The notes under the pieces: model-generated
Told to the model about the DNA's origin: nothing
The model's database searches: none
The model's input: the letters and a program-made list of their open reading frames with translations, nothing else
Translations under genes and position numbers: made by a program
NCBI GenBank assembly: GCA_015064545.1
Contig: SVSA01000012.1
Coordinates: 1 to 36,082, forward strand
Origin: Oscillospiraceae bacterium
GTDB taxonomy: Bacteria; Bacillota; Clostridia; Oscillospirales; CAG-272
DNA: 36,082 nt
Direction: 5' to 3'
Shown: in pieces, positions 8,263-18,123 of the stretch
Position numbering within the stretch: the first letter of the stretch is position 1
How the letters are laid out: every line of letters begins with the position of its first letter

Positions 8263-9981
8263 ATGTCGGATCTATTATCGTTATACACCCCGGAGGGCGC
8301 CTCACTCCCCACCTGTCCTTGGGAGAATTATCCCCGTCCTTCGCTTCGCCGCGATTCCTTTTTCTGTCTCAACGGCCATTGGGACTTTGGCGTTATCACG
8401 GAAGGCGAAGCGCTGCGTTTTGATCGAACCATCACCGTTCCCTTCCCGCCCGAATCGCTTTTATCGGAGGTTCACACGGTATTTGCCGAGGAAAGTGTCC
8501 TCTGCTATCGGCGCCGCTTCCCCTTCCCTGCTGATCTTGGCGGCGAACGAGTCATTCTTCATTTCGGTGCTATCGATCAAAGAGCCGAGGTTTTTCTTAA
8601 CGGGATACGTCTCGGCGATCACATCGGCGGCTATCAGCCCTTTTCCTTTGACATCACCGATGGGCTTGCCGAAGCAAACGAGCTGGTCGTGCTTGTCCGC
8701 GACCGTCTTTCGGATCATGTTCTTCCTTACGGCAAGCAACGCCGCGACCGCGGTGGGATGTGGTACACCCCTTTTTCGGGCATCTGGCAGACGGTATGGT
8801 GCGAGGGCGTTGCCTCCAATCATATCACCGCTTTGCATCTTCCCACCGAGCCGACGCACACGGTCCTCACCTGCGAGTGGAGCCGTTTCCCCGAGAGCGG
8901 CACCGTTACGGTTACGACACCCGAAGGCAAACGCTGCTTCCCCCTGCAGGATGGCAAGGCGATTCTGAACCTGCCGCACCCCCGTCTTTGGTCTCCCGAG
9001 GATCCCTTTTGCTACGACTGTGTGATTGAAACACCCTCCGAGCGCATTGCGAGCTATTTTGCGCTTCGCACACTTTCCATCGAAACGGTTGGCGGATGCC
9101 CTCGCCTGTGTCTGAACGGCAAGCCCTACTTTTTTCACGGCTTACTTGATCAAGGCTACTACAGCGACGGACTGGTAACACCGGCCTCCCCCGATTCCTA
9201 TCGCCGCGACATTCTCACCATGAAGGCACTCGGCTTCAACACCCTCCGCAAGCACATCAAGATTGAGCCCGAGATCTTCTACCACGAATGCGACCGTCTC
9301 GGCATGGTGGTCTTTCAGGATATGGTAAACAATGGTGACTATCGGTTCTTTCGCGATACCGTTCTCCCGACGATCGGTCTTTTGCGGCGCGATGACCGCC
9401 GCCTCCATCGTGATTCCGCTACCCGTGCGGCCTTCCGCACGCATATGGCCGAAACCGTAGCGCAATTACGGAATCACCCCTCTCTCTGCCTCTGGACGAT
9501 CTTCAACGAGGGGTGGGGACAGTTCTGCGGCACCGAGGCTTACCGTACCCTCAAGAAGCTGGATCCCACGCGCTTTATCGATACTTCCTCAGGCTGGTTT
9601 ATGGGCTGTGAAACCGATCTTGACAGCCGTCATATCTATTTTCGCCATGTCAAGCTCAAGCCCTCCGACAAGCCGCTGTATCTCTCGGAATTCGGCGGCC
9701 ACACCTACCGCGTCGAAGAACACGTAGCCAACCCTGAAAAAAGCTATGGCTACGGCACGGCCAAAACACGCGAGGATTTTGTTACCGGTCTTCGCCGGCT
9801 CTATCTGACCGAGATCCTGCCGCAAATCCCCAAGGGGCTTTGCGCCGCTGTTTACACGCAGGTATCGGACGTGGAGGACGAGATCAACGGCCTTGTCACC
9901 TATGACCGGCAGGTCGAAAAGGTAAAGCCGGAGGAATTTGCCGATGTTTCGGCTCAGCTTACCAAGGCCATAACCATCTGA
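8263..9981 (+). CDS. glycoside hydrolase family 2 (beta-galactosidase/beta-glucuronidase-type)
   Basis: LNGHWDFGV, VLCYRRRFPFP, FGAIDQRAEVFLNGIRLGDHIGGYQPFSFDIT, RGGMWYTPFSGIWQTVW, GFNTLRKHIKIEPEIFYHECDRLGMVVFQD, LWTIFNEGWGQF and YLSEFGG are GH2 signatures; start MSDLL after GGAGA. Confidence 0.92.
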   Translation: MSDLLSLYTPEGASLPTCPWENYPRPSLRRDSFFCLNGHWDFGVITEGEALRFDRTITVPFPPESLLSEVHTVFAEESVLCYRRRFPFPADLGGERVILHFGAIDQRAEVFLNGIRLGDHIGGYQPFSFDITDGLAEANELVVLVRDRLSDHVLPYGKQRRDRGGMWYTPFSGIWQTVWCEGVASNHITALHLPTEPTHTVLTCEWSRFPESGTVTVTTPEGKRCFPLQDGKAILNLPHPRLWSPEDPFCYDCVIETPSERIASYFALRTLSIETVGGCPRLCLNGKPYFFHGLLDQGYYSDGLVTPASPDSYRRDILTMKALGFNTLRKHIKIEPEIFYHECDRLGMVVFQDMVNNGDYRFFRDTVLPTIGLLRRDDRRLHRDSATRAAFRTHMAETVAQLRNHPSLCLWTIFNEGWGQFCGTEAYRTLKKLDPTRFIDTSSGWFMGCETDLDSRHIYFRHVKLKPSDKPLYLSEFGGHTYRVEEHVANPEKSYGYGTAKTREDFVTGLRRLYLTEILPQIPKGLCAAVYTQVSDVEDEINGLVTYDRQVEKVKPEEFADVSAQLTKAITI

Positions 9982-10020
9982 ATTCGTCGTTCTGCTTTTT
10001 CAAGTCATACCGAACCGTTT

Positions 10021-10058
10021 AAAGAAGATACGGAGCCTTCCGTATCTTCTTTTTCTTC
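10021..10058 (+). terminator. rho-independent terminator after the GH2 gene
   Basis: AAAGAAGATACGGA-GCCT-TCCGTATCTTCTTT followed by TTCTTCC. Confidence 0.85.
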
Positions 10059-10271
10059 CTCCATTCCATACGACCGAGCGAAACGGAAATTCCGGATAAC
10101 AGGGTGTCTGCCAAGGCAGGAACACCTCGCTTATTCTCGATCAAAAAAGGATATTGTGCACAAATTAAATTAGAAATATTTGTTCATTTACTACATCGCA
10201 TGAAACACGCATTTAATGATAAGATATAAACAAGAAAATACGCCCTGCGCGAATTGGTTTTGGGTATTAAG

Positions 10272-10943
10272 ATGAAAATTATCTTTCTTGGCGACAGCAT
10301 AACGCAAGGCATCGGCGTGAATGATCCACAGGATGCTTACGTAGAATTGGTAAGACGCACGCTTTCATGCCAGATCGTAAATGCCGGCATGGGCTCGACG
10401 CGTATCGCACGCTCGCGCACCGCCTGGGCTGAGCCGCATTGGCATACGCTGAACTTTAATGCCCGCGCGCAGGTGTTACCGCCGGATTGCGATTTCTGCA
10501 TTGTGTTCGGCGGCACAAACGATTACGGTGACGGTGACAATCCCATCGGCCATGAAGAGGATACCGGCTTCGACACCTTTACCGGCGCTTTGCAACACCT
10601 CACCGATACGCTTATCGCTCGCTACGGCAAAGAAAAGCTTCTCTTTGTCATCCCCTGCCGACGGTATCGGGAGGAAGCACATCCCGCTTCCTACAGCGAT
10701 GTCATGGTTGAGCCGTTTGTTCACTTTGTGGATCGGATGATTGCCGTACTGGAGAAAAAGCAGATCCCCTATCTCGATCTGTATCACGATCCCGCCATGC
10801 CCCGTCCACTTACTACGGATAATCAGGGTTGCTTCCGCGACGGGCTCCACCCCAACGAATGCGGCCATCGGCATATTGCCGAACGGATTCTCGCCTATCT
10901 GCATACGGTCAGACCGGAATTACCCGACCGCATCGAATTCTAA
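10272..10943 (+). CDS. SGNH/GDSL-type hydrolase (esterase)
   Basis: IIFLGDSITQGIGV (block I), FGGTNDYGDG (block III) and DGLHPNECGHRHIAERI (block V). Confidence 0.88.
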   Translation: MKIIFLGDSITQGIGVNDPQDAYVELVRRTLSCQIVNAGMGSTRIARSRTAWAEPHWHTLNFNARAQVLPPDCDFCIVFGGTNDYGDGDNPIGHEEDTGFDTFTGALQHLTDTLIARYGKEKLLFVIPCRRYREEAHPASYSDVMVEPFVHFVDRMIAVLEKKQIPYLDLYHDPAMPRPLTTDNQGCFRDGLHPNECGHRHIAERILAYLHTVRPELPDRIEF

Positions 10944-11006
10944 CCCCCATCCAAAAAACGTTGCCAAGCCGACAGCAAAAAACAACCGGCTAAAGGAGGA
11001 AAATCT

Positions 11007-12068
11007 ATGGTATACATGAAACGTGAAGCGCTCACCGCATTTTGCTTTGAGGCCCTGAAACGGGCCGGCGCTTCGGAACAAGACGCCAAGGTGACAGCCG
11101 AAACACTGACCGAAACCGAGGCCTGGGGTACCCACAGCCACGGTGTCAAAAATCTTTACAACTACATTATGAAATGCGAGCAAGGCGGCGCGAGCCTGAC
11201 AGCGCGTCCCACTATCATACGCGAAAGCGTTTCCACCGCCGTCATCGATGCCAACGCCTGTCTCGGCATGGTCTCCTCCTGCGAGGGTATGGAGTTAGCC
11301 ATTCAAAAAGCCAAGACGACCGGTATTGCCATGGTTACCGTTGTTAATTCCACGCATTTCGGTGCGGCCGGTTACTATGCCAATCTCGCCGCCAGACAGG
11401 GCTTGATCGGCATCGCGATGTCGAATGTTGACGCCAACATGACCTTACCCGGAGCACGTTGCACCGCGATCGGTAATTCGCCGCTTGCCTACGCGGTTCC
11501 CTCCAACAAGGTGCCTTCCATCTTCTTGGACATTGCGATGTCCAATGTGGCCGGCCTGAAGGTTGTCAAAGCGAAAAACGCAGGAACAAAAATCCCCTTC
11601 ACTTGGATCATCGACGAAAACGGCCGTCCGACCGACGACCCCTCCAAATATCCCAAGCAGGGCGCGCTCCTGCCGCTGGCGATGCATAAGGGATACGGTC
11701 TGGCTGTCATGGTAGAGGTTTTGACCGGCATCATCGCCGGCGCTCCCAACTCTGCCACCGGTGAGATTCCCTCCTGGTGCTATGACCTCGACAAGCCCAA
11801 CAAAGTATCGCATACCTTCATCGCCATCAATCCCGAAATGTTTATGGGCGACGGTAGCATTGCCGATGAAACCGAAGCCTATGCCTCCCGGCTCCGCAGT
11901 CTCCCCCGTGCCGACGATTGTGATCGTATCTATACGCCGGGCGAGATGGAGTGGGAGCATTACGCCAAGGCCGAGGAAAACGGCATTCCGATTCCCGACG
12001 ATGTCGAAGCCGAGCTGAGAAAGCTGGCCGACAAATTCGATCTTGTTCTTCCGGTTCTTGAGCCGTAA
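11007..12068 (+). CDS. Ldh_2-type malate/L-lactate dehydrogenase family oxidoreductase
   Basis: DAKVTAETLTETEAWGTHSHGV, VVNSTHFGAAGYYANLAARQGLIGIAMSN and GALLPLAMHKGYGLAVMVEVLTGIIAGAP; RBS AAAGGAGG. Confidence 0.88.
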   Translation: MVYMKREALTAFCFEALKRAGASEQDAKVTAETLTETEAWGTHSHGVKNLYNYIMKCEQGGASLTARPTIIRESVSTAVIDANACLGMVSSCEGMELAIQKAKTTGIAMVTVVNSTHFGAAGYYANLAARQGLIGIAMSNVDANMTLPGARCTAIGNSPLAYAVPSNKVPSIFLDIAMSNVAGLKVVKAKNAGTKIPFTWIIDENGRPTDDPSKYPKQGALLPLAMHKGYGLAVMVEVLTGIIAGAPNSATGEIPSWCYDLDKPNKVSHTFIAINPEMFMGDGSIADETEAYASRLRSLPRADDCDRIYTPGEMEWEHYAKAEENGIPIPDDVEAELRKLADKFDLVLPVLEP

Positions 12069-12101
12069 GATCCGGAATCGAAACGCACAAAGGGGAAACG
12101 C

Positions 12102-14549
12102 ATGAAACATTTTTTCAAAAGGCTCGGAATTGTGGGACTGTGCGCAGCCTTGCTGATCGGCGCCGGTGCCCTGAATCTCTTGGACGGATGGGAGATGCTC
12201 AGCAGTCTTACGCTGACAGCATCCGCCGCCGACGGGGAGGATTTTGATATGCCCAAGGATGGCGATGACATCCGTGAGCTGGCGGTCAGACACGTGAGAG
12301 AGATGGTCAATATTAAGTGGAAATGCTCCGAAACCATCGATTTCTCCAAATCCACCGACTGGACGGGAACCCTGATCTATCAGCCCGGCGTTCAATATAA
12401 GGGTGTGCCCTATGTATCCGGCCGTTTGGACGGCGATTCGGATGTTTATGAATTTTCGGAAGCCGTCGACGAAAACGGCTACTATGTCGGACCAACCACA
12501 TGGCAAACCATGATCGGCTCGGACTGCGGCGGTGCACCCCGTCTCGGCTTTGCCTGGTCGGGCGCGCTGTATCAATGCAGCCCCGGTAACGACTTCTCCT
12601 ATTTCCCGGTTGCCGAAAACTTTGCCAAGGGTCTTACCCCCATCGGCGACTACGCTTGGAAAAATTTTGATGCTTCGCGTCGCACCACCACCTACGACTG
12701 CATCATGGTTCCCACCGGAGAAGAGGCCATGTATGAGTGCTATGCTCAGATGAAAGCCGGCGATGTCGTATGGTCGTATTTCCACCTCGACAACGACACC
12801 TCCTTCGGCGAGCACATTCGTTTTGCTGTTTCGGATGCTCACATCGAATATAATACTGACGGAAGTATCAGCCCTCGCAAGAGCTATGTCCGGCTGGTTG
12901 AGCAGACCTCGACCATCAACAAGAATACCGACGGCAGCTATTCCACCTGGAAATATGAGACCTATACCTTCCGCGAGCTGTTTGCTACCGGTTATATTCC
13001 GATGACCATGGCGGCCTACAGCAAGACCTCGGTGGAATATCCCGCTTTTACCACAGAAGGGCTCAACATCAGCGGAACCGTTGACGCTTACAATCTGCTA
13101 AGCGGCCGTATCCACTGCAACTACAACATTTTTGAGCTGGAAGCTACTCTCACCGATGCCAACGGCAAGATCGTTTCCGAGGGCATTTCGTATCCGTACA
13201 TGATTACGGCCGATCTGTCCCGCATGTCCTTCTCGACGCCTCTCACCGAGGTGCCGGCAGGCAAGTATCATTATACCTTGACCGCACGCATCGGCTACGG
13301 TACCAAGACAATCGTTGACACCGATATCACCTATAGCGGCACCGACACAATGGTGGTCTATATTGCCGACAACGGAACCGGAAACGGCTCTTCGCCCGAC
13401 CAAGCACTCGGCAACGCCGCCGGCTACACCACCATGACCACCACCTCCTTCAAGAATAGTGCGCTGTACCGCGCCGTGGAATTTCTGTCGGAAACCGGCG
13501 GTACCATTGTCGTATGCGACAAGGTGACCATCTATTCCGGGCACTATTACGGCAACAGCACGCTTTCCGACTTCACCATTCCCGGTGTTCCGGTCGATGA
13601 TGTCACCATCAAGTTAACCAGCGTGTATCAAGGCGTGGACTACCGTGATAAGGGCGCGTCGATCACCTTTGAACGAACCGTCAACATGGTTCCTCAGCTG
13701 GAGCTGAAGATCAGTACCGAATGGGATAACATTGATCTGGTCTTTAACAACCAATATCAGGCAGCAAGACAAACCGTCATTGCCTGCGGCAATAAGAAAA
13801 CCGTGTTTGGGCCGAATGTCGGCATCAAGGTGTTCTATGATGGCGAAGAAATTGAGGCCACAACCGCTTCGTCAAGCATTTTCCCCATCCTTTGCGGCGG
13901 ATACCGCTACTCGGTTGATCCGGGCAACACCAATTTGACCGTCCTCGGCGGCACCTGGCGCGCCGTGGTCGCCGGACCCTGCGGTGTCGACAGTCAATAC
14001 CACGGGATTCTCGACGGCAGCACCGCACTCACAATCGGCGAAAATGCTGTCGTTTTGGACGATGTTTTGGGCGGAAGCTTTGACACTTACGGATCGGTCA
14101 GCGGTGATATTGCCATCCGCGTAAGCGGCGGCACCGTACACGGCGATATCATCCTTGCCGGTAACGGTGGTGTCGTCGGGAAAAACTCGACCGCCTCGCT
14201 GACTGTAACCGGTGCGCCGCAATTACTCGGCAAGGTCTTGGTGATCGGCCCGAAAGCCAAGCACCAAGCCCCCTTCACCACCGTGCTGAACTTCACCGAT
14301 GCCACAAGAAAGGCCGTGCTTCCCACCTATCAGGCCACCGATTTTACTGAGGTTCACGAGCAGGTGCTTCGTCCCGAAACCGAGCCTGACACCGATACGA
14401 CGGCCGCAGACACCACCGCTCCCGGCAACGAAACGACGCCGACACAGGCACCGTCCTCCTCGGTTTCCCCCGTTCTGATCGGCATTTTGGTTGCTGTCGT
14501 TCTGATCGGCGTTGTTCTGATCACCGTACTGCTCAAGCGCAAACAATGA
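12102..14549 (+). CDS. secreted, C-terminally membrane-anchored protein with putative NlpC/P60-like Cys domain and beta-helix-like region
   Basis: N-terminal signal-like hydrophobic segment, Thr/Pro-rich linker, C-terminal TM VSPVLIGILVAVVLIGVVLITVLLKRKQ; GSDCGGAPRLGFAW and KAGDVVWSYFHLDNDTSFGEHIRF; parallel-repeat GGTWRAVVAG..GGSFDTYGSVSGDIAIRVSGGTVHGDIILAG. Confidence 0.75.
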   Translation: MKHFFKRLGIVGLCAALLIGAGALNLLDGWEMLSSLTLTASAADGEDFDMPKDGDDIRELAVRHVREMVNIKWKCSETIDFSKSTDWTGTLIYQPGVQYKGVPYVSGRLDGDSDVYEFSEAVDENGYYVGPTTWQTMIGSDCGGAPRLGFAWSGALYQCSPGNDFSYFPVAENFAKGLTPIGDYAWKNFDASRRTTTYDCIMVPTGEEAMYECYAQMKAGDVVWSYFHLDNDTSFGEHIRFAVSDAHIEYNTDGSISPRKSYVRLVEQTSTINKNTDGSYSTWKYETYTFRELFATGYIPMTMAAYSKTSVEYPAFTTEGLNISGTVDAYNLLSGRIHCNYNIFELEATLTDANGKIVSEGISYPYMITADLSRMSFSTPLTEVPAGKYHYTLTARIGYGTKTIVDTDITYSGTDTMVVYIADNGTGNGSSPDQALGNAAGYTTMTTTSFKNSALYRAVEFLSETGGTIVVCDKVTIYSGHYYGNSTLSDFTIPGVPVDDVTIKLTSVYQGVDYRDKGASITFERTVNMVPQLELKISTEWDNIDLVFNNQYQAARQTVIACGNKKTVFGPNVGIKVFYDGEEIEATTASSSIFPILCGGYRYSVDPGNTNLTVLGGTWRAVVAGPCGVDSQYHGILDGSTALTIGENAVVLDDVLGGSFDTYGSVSGDIAIRVSGGTVHGDIILAGNGGVVGKNSTASLTVTGAPQLLGKVLVIGPKAKHQAPFTTVLNFTDATRKAVLPTYQATDFTEVHEQVLRPETEPDTDTTAADTTAPGNETTPTQAPSSSVSPVLIGILVAVVLIGVVLITVLLKRKQ

Positions 14550-14553
14550 AACT

Positions 14554-14572
14554 TATGACACGCGGTGTCATA
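14554..14572. promoter_or_regulatory. perfect inverted repeat in the intergenic spacer (operator or mRNA stem-loop)
   Basis: TATGACAC-GCG-GTGTCATA, not followed by a clear T-tract. Confidence 0.5.
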
Positions 14573-14598
14573 CAATAATATTTAAAAGGAGAACTACC

Positions 14599-15522
14599 AT
14601 GAAAAAACTAACCGCAATTCTTCTCAGCGCCATGCTTCTCATCACCATGGCAATCTCGGTCAGCGCAAAGGCCGATATCTCGGGCTTGGCTAAGGGCGGC
14701 TACACGGCTTATCCGCTTTTTGACGAAGCCGGTCTCTACACCGAAGGTGTTACCATTTACCGCAAGGACGGCACGACTCTCACCGATGCGGATATTCAGG
14801 CTTGCATGGGTAAGGGCTGGGACGCCAATGCTCTCAAGGACGCCAACGGCAACTATGAGCTGATCGTTTGGTCGAACGCCGGCCACTATGCCTTCGGCCA
14901 GGGTGTTCGTCTGATTTCGGATTCGACTGTCGATGCGGACGGCAAGTTCGCTTCTCCGGTCGTTGAAATCGTCTTCACCGGTACCGGCATCCGTCTCGGC
15001 ACCTGCTACCGTACCGACGACTTCGGCGAGCCCGAGGTTGTTGTCGAAATCGACGGCGTCGAGGTCGAAACCGATCCCTTCCTTCTCTGGGCTGACTGGG
15101 CCGACGACACCACCCCCACCATCTTCTTTGAAACCGAAGGACTGGAAAACACCACTCACACGGTTCGCGTCTCTGCAATCGGTGAGGTTGAATGGGACTG
15201 GTTTGAAATCCGCGGCACGCTGGGCGAAGATTCGGGCGGAGACACCTATGTTGAGCCCTCGACCGAGCCTCCGGCAACCAATCCCCCTGTAACCGACCCC
15301 GCAACCACCGAAACCCCCGCTACCGAGCCGACCGCTACCACCGATGCTCCCGCAACCGCTCCCAATCACACGGCAGAAGCTACCGATCCTGCCCCTGTTA
15401 CCACCGACGACGCCGACACCACCAAGCCTGCTCCGGCCAACACCGGTCTGATCATTGCCATCCTCGCCATCGTTGCCGTTATCGTTGTTGTTGTCATCGT
15501 CATTCTGAAAAAGAAGAAATAA
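14599..15522 (+). CDS. secreted surface protein with beta-sandwich-like domain, Thr/Pro linker and C-terminal TM anchor (paralog A)
   Basis: Signal peptide MKKLTAILLSAMLLITMAISVSA; PATTETPATEPTATT linker; TM NTGLIIAILAIVAVIVVVVIVILKKKK; close paralog of the next gene. Confidence 0.8.
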   Translation: MKKLTAILLSAMLLITMAISVSAKADISGLAKGGYTAYPLFDEAGLYTEGVTIYRKDGTTLTDADIQACMGKGWDANALKDANGNYELIVWSNAGHYAFGQGVRLISDSTVDADGKFASPVVEIVFTGTGIRLGTCYRTDDFGEPEVVVEIDGVEVETDPFLLWADWADDTTPTIFFETEGLENTTHTVRVSAIGEVEWDWFEIRGTLGEDSGGDTYVEPSTEPPATNPPVTDPATTETPATEPTATTDAPATAPNHTAEATDPAPVTTDDADTTKPAPANTGLIIAILAIVAVIVVVVIVILKKKK

Positions 15523-15696
15523 TCATCGGTCAGATTTTCTGACATCCCATTCTTTATTCTTGTCACATTCAGCGTTTTACAAGGCTCGAAACCATTCCGT
15601 GTGTTTCGCGCATTCCGTTCGTTCATACGATTGACTTCGGCCTTGTTCGCTGATATTGGAGTTGAATCCCAAAATAACAAAAACAGGAGAATCACC

Positions 15697-16458
15697 ATGA
15701 AAAAGTTTACTGCAATTCTTCTCAGCGCCATGTTGCTTATCACATTGGCCGTATCGGTATCTGCTGCTGCCGATATTTCGGGCGTATCCAAGTCGGGATA
15801 CACCGCTTATCCCCTTTTTGACGCAGAAGGCAACTTCACCACCGGCGTTTCCGTGTTCCACAAGGACGGCGCTGCCGTTACCCCCGATGAGCTTAAGAGC
15901 CGCATCAACCAGGGTTGGGACAGCAACACCTTTAAGGATGCTGGCGGCAGCTATGAGATGATCATTTGGACCAATGCCGGCCACTATGCTTTCGGTCAGG
16001 GCATCCGTCAGATTTCCAACGAATCCGGCTCGCCCTACGTTGAGATCGTCTTCACCGGCACCGGCATCCGTCTCGGTACCTGCTACCGTACCGACGCCTT
16101 CGGCGAACCCGAGGCCAAGATTATGATCGACGGTGCTGAGGTTGAAACCGATCCCACGCTGCTTTGGGCTGACTGGGCCGACGACACCACCCCCACGATC
16201 TTCTTCGAGGCTGAGGATCTGGCCAACACCACTCACACCCTCCGCATTTACGCTGTCGGCGAGGTTGAATGGGACTGGTTTGAGGTCAATGGCACCCTCG
16301 GCGCTCCCGCTCCCGAGACACAGGCTCCTACCACCCAGGCTCCCGCTACCTCGGATAACACCACCGTTCCTCCGCAGGGCGACAACGCTCTCGCACTTAC
16401 TGTTCTTGCCGCCGCTTCGGCAATTGCGCTTGCCATCGTTATTAAGAAAAAGCACTGA
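15697..16458 (+). CDS. secreted surface protein, paralog B of the preceding gene
   Basis: MKKFTAILLSAMLLITLAVSVSAAADISGVSKSGYTAYPLFDAEGNF; shared VEIVFTGTGIRLGTCYRTDxFGEPE and LLWADWADDTTPTIFFE and VGEVEWDWFE. Confidence 0.8.
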   Translation: MKKFTAILLSAMLLITLAVSVSAAADISGVSKSGYTAYPLFDAEGNFTTGVSVFHKDGAAVTPDELKSRINQGWDSNTFKDAGGSYEMIIWTNAGHYAFGQGIRQISNESGSPYVEIVFTGTGIRLGTCYRTDAFGEPEAKIMIDGAEVETDPTLLWADWADDTTPTIFFEAEDLANTTHTLRIYAVGEVEWDWFEVNGTLGAPAPETQAPTTQAPATSDNTTVPPQGDNALALTVLAAASAIALAIVIKKKH

Positions 16459-16518
16459 AAAACCGCTAACCTCCGGAGAGCAGTCCGCTCTCCGGAGGAT
16501 TCTACCCGGTTTTTCTTT
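16459..16518 (+). terminator. rho-independent-type terminator after paralog B
   Basis: CCTCCGGAGAGC-AGTCC-GCTCTCCGGAGG inside outer AAAAACCG...CGGTTTTT. Confidence 0.75.
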
Positions 16519-16596
16519 ATCCCTTCCATTAGCAGTTTGTGATTCAACTTCAACATCAGCGAACAAGTCGAAATCCTTTATGATAGGAGAATTTCC

Positions 16597-18084
16597 ATGA
16601 AACAAAAGCTCAGTTTTCTCTTGGCCCTGATCCTTTTGGTGACAGCGCTGGTTGCCTGCAGCCAAAATAATGCCGGGACACCAAACGCTACCGGCCAGGA
16701 TGGCTCCGACACCCAGTCCGGTGAGGGTGTTGTTACCACGATGGATCCCTTGGCCGACCGTGTGCCCGACAACCTGACATACGACGGCTACAACTATGTT
16801 ATGGCCTTCCCCAAGCCCGCCGATGCGGCGATGGACTATCAGATTCTGGAGGAAGGCAGTGCAGTCACCAAGCTTGACCAGGCGGTTTACCGCCGTAACC
16901 GCGAAATCGAGGAGCGCTTTGATATCACGATTTCGGGTATGATCGCCGGCTTCTCCGATACGCAGGTAACCGATCTGACGCCGCTTCTTCTCGGCGGCGA
17001 TGATGCTGTTGACGTCGCTATGATCGCCTTTACCTTCTCCGGTATTCCGTGGATGACGAGCGGCTATGCCATGCCGTGGAACGATGTTGACTACATCGAT
17101 CTCAGCCGCGAATACTGGTCGCAAAGTATGTCCGAAAATATTGCCGTAAACGGATACAGCTTCTTAATCCAGGGCAAGATCAACTGGACATCGGTTATGA
17201 CAACCCAGGTTTGCTTCTTCAACGACAATGTTGCCACCGATAACCGCATCGAGGATCTTTACGCACTGGTCGATGCCGGTGACTGGACCTTTGATAAATG
17301 CGCTACGCTCGCCAAGGCTTATGCCAAGGACGTTAACAACGACGGCATCAAGGACGAGGAAGACAAATACGGCATTATCCAAAGCTTCTACGGCGGTGTT
17401 TACAACTGGTCGATTGCTGCGGATTATATCATGATCAATTCTACGGATGAAGGTCTTGAGCTCAACTATGACTCCGAAAAGATGGCAGACATCGTAAACT
17501 TCTGCTATGACCTCTTCTACGGCGGCCACACCACCTATATCGAGCGCTTTGACTACGTTCAGGACAGTAAGGGCGCTAAGATTTTCTTCAACGACAACGC
17601 ACTGTTCATGTTTACCGACCTCGGTCATGCCGACTTCTTCCGTAACGAGAAGTCCAACTACGGTATCATTCCCTGTCCGAAGTATGACGAGACTCAGGAA
17701 AAGTATTGCACTACGAACGACCAGTGGGGTCTTTCCTGTGCCATTCCGAGCACGGCCACCAATCCTTCGCGTACCGGTGCTATCACCGAGGCTCTCTGCG
17801 CTTTGAGCGCCAAGCTGGTTTATCCGGTATATTATGATGAGGTTCTGTCCGAGAGAAACACCCGCGACGAAGAATCCAAGAGAATGCTCAACCTGATCTT
17901 CTCCAACATTGTATACGATGTCGGTATCACGCTCGCCTTCCGTGACACCTATATTCCGCTTTACAAGCTGATGGACGAGAAGAAGCCCTCCTCCGATCTG
18001 GCAAGCTGGATCGGCCGCTACAGCTCCAATATCAAGACACAGTTTGACGATCTCTACGAATATGTAGCCGATAATTACGAATAA
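16597..18084 (+). CDS. extracellular solute-binding lipoprotein (ABC sugar-transport type), copy 1
   Basis: Lipobox VTALVACSQ; solute-binding protein-like length and layout; close paralog of the next gene. Confidence 0.75.
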   Translation: MKQKLSFLLALILLVTALVACSQNNAGTPNATGQDGSDTQSGEGVVTTMDPLADRVPDNLTYDGYNYVMAFPKPADAAMDYQILEEGSAVTKLDQAVYRRNREIEERFDITISGMIAGFSDTQVTDLTPLLLGGDDAVDVAMIAFTFSGIPWMTSGYAMPWNDVDYIDLSREYWSQSMSENIAVNGYSFLIQGKINWTSVMTTQVCFFNDNVATDNRIEDLYALVDAGDWTFDKCATLAKAYAKDVNNDGIKDEEDKYGIIQSFYGGVYNWSIAADYIMINSTDEGLELNYDSEKMADIVNFCYDLFYGGHTTYIERFDYVQDSKGAKIFFNDNALFMFTDLGHADFFRNEKSNYGIIPCPKYDETQEKYCTTNDQWGLSCAIPSTATNPSRTGAITEALCALSAKLVYPVYYDEVLSERNTRDEESKRMLNLIFSNIVYDVGITLAFRDTYIPLYKLMDEKKPSSDLASWIGRYSSNIKTQFDDLYEYVADNYE

Positions 18085-18123
18085 TTCCATGCATCTCTTT
18101 TATTTTTTAACATGGAGATAACG

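Noticed and set aside
11445-12842. 465 aa minus-strand ORF
   Set aside because: Antisense to the Ldh_2-type and surface-protein genes; codon-bias shadow with no family motifs.
15577-17124. 515 aa minus-strand ORF
   Set aside because: Antisense to paralog B and the solute-binding gene, crosses their terminator; no recognisable motifs.
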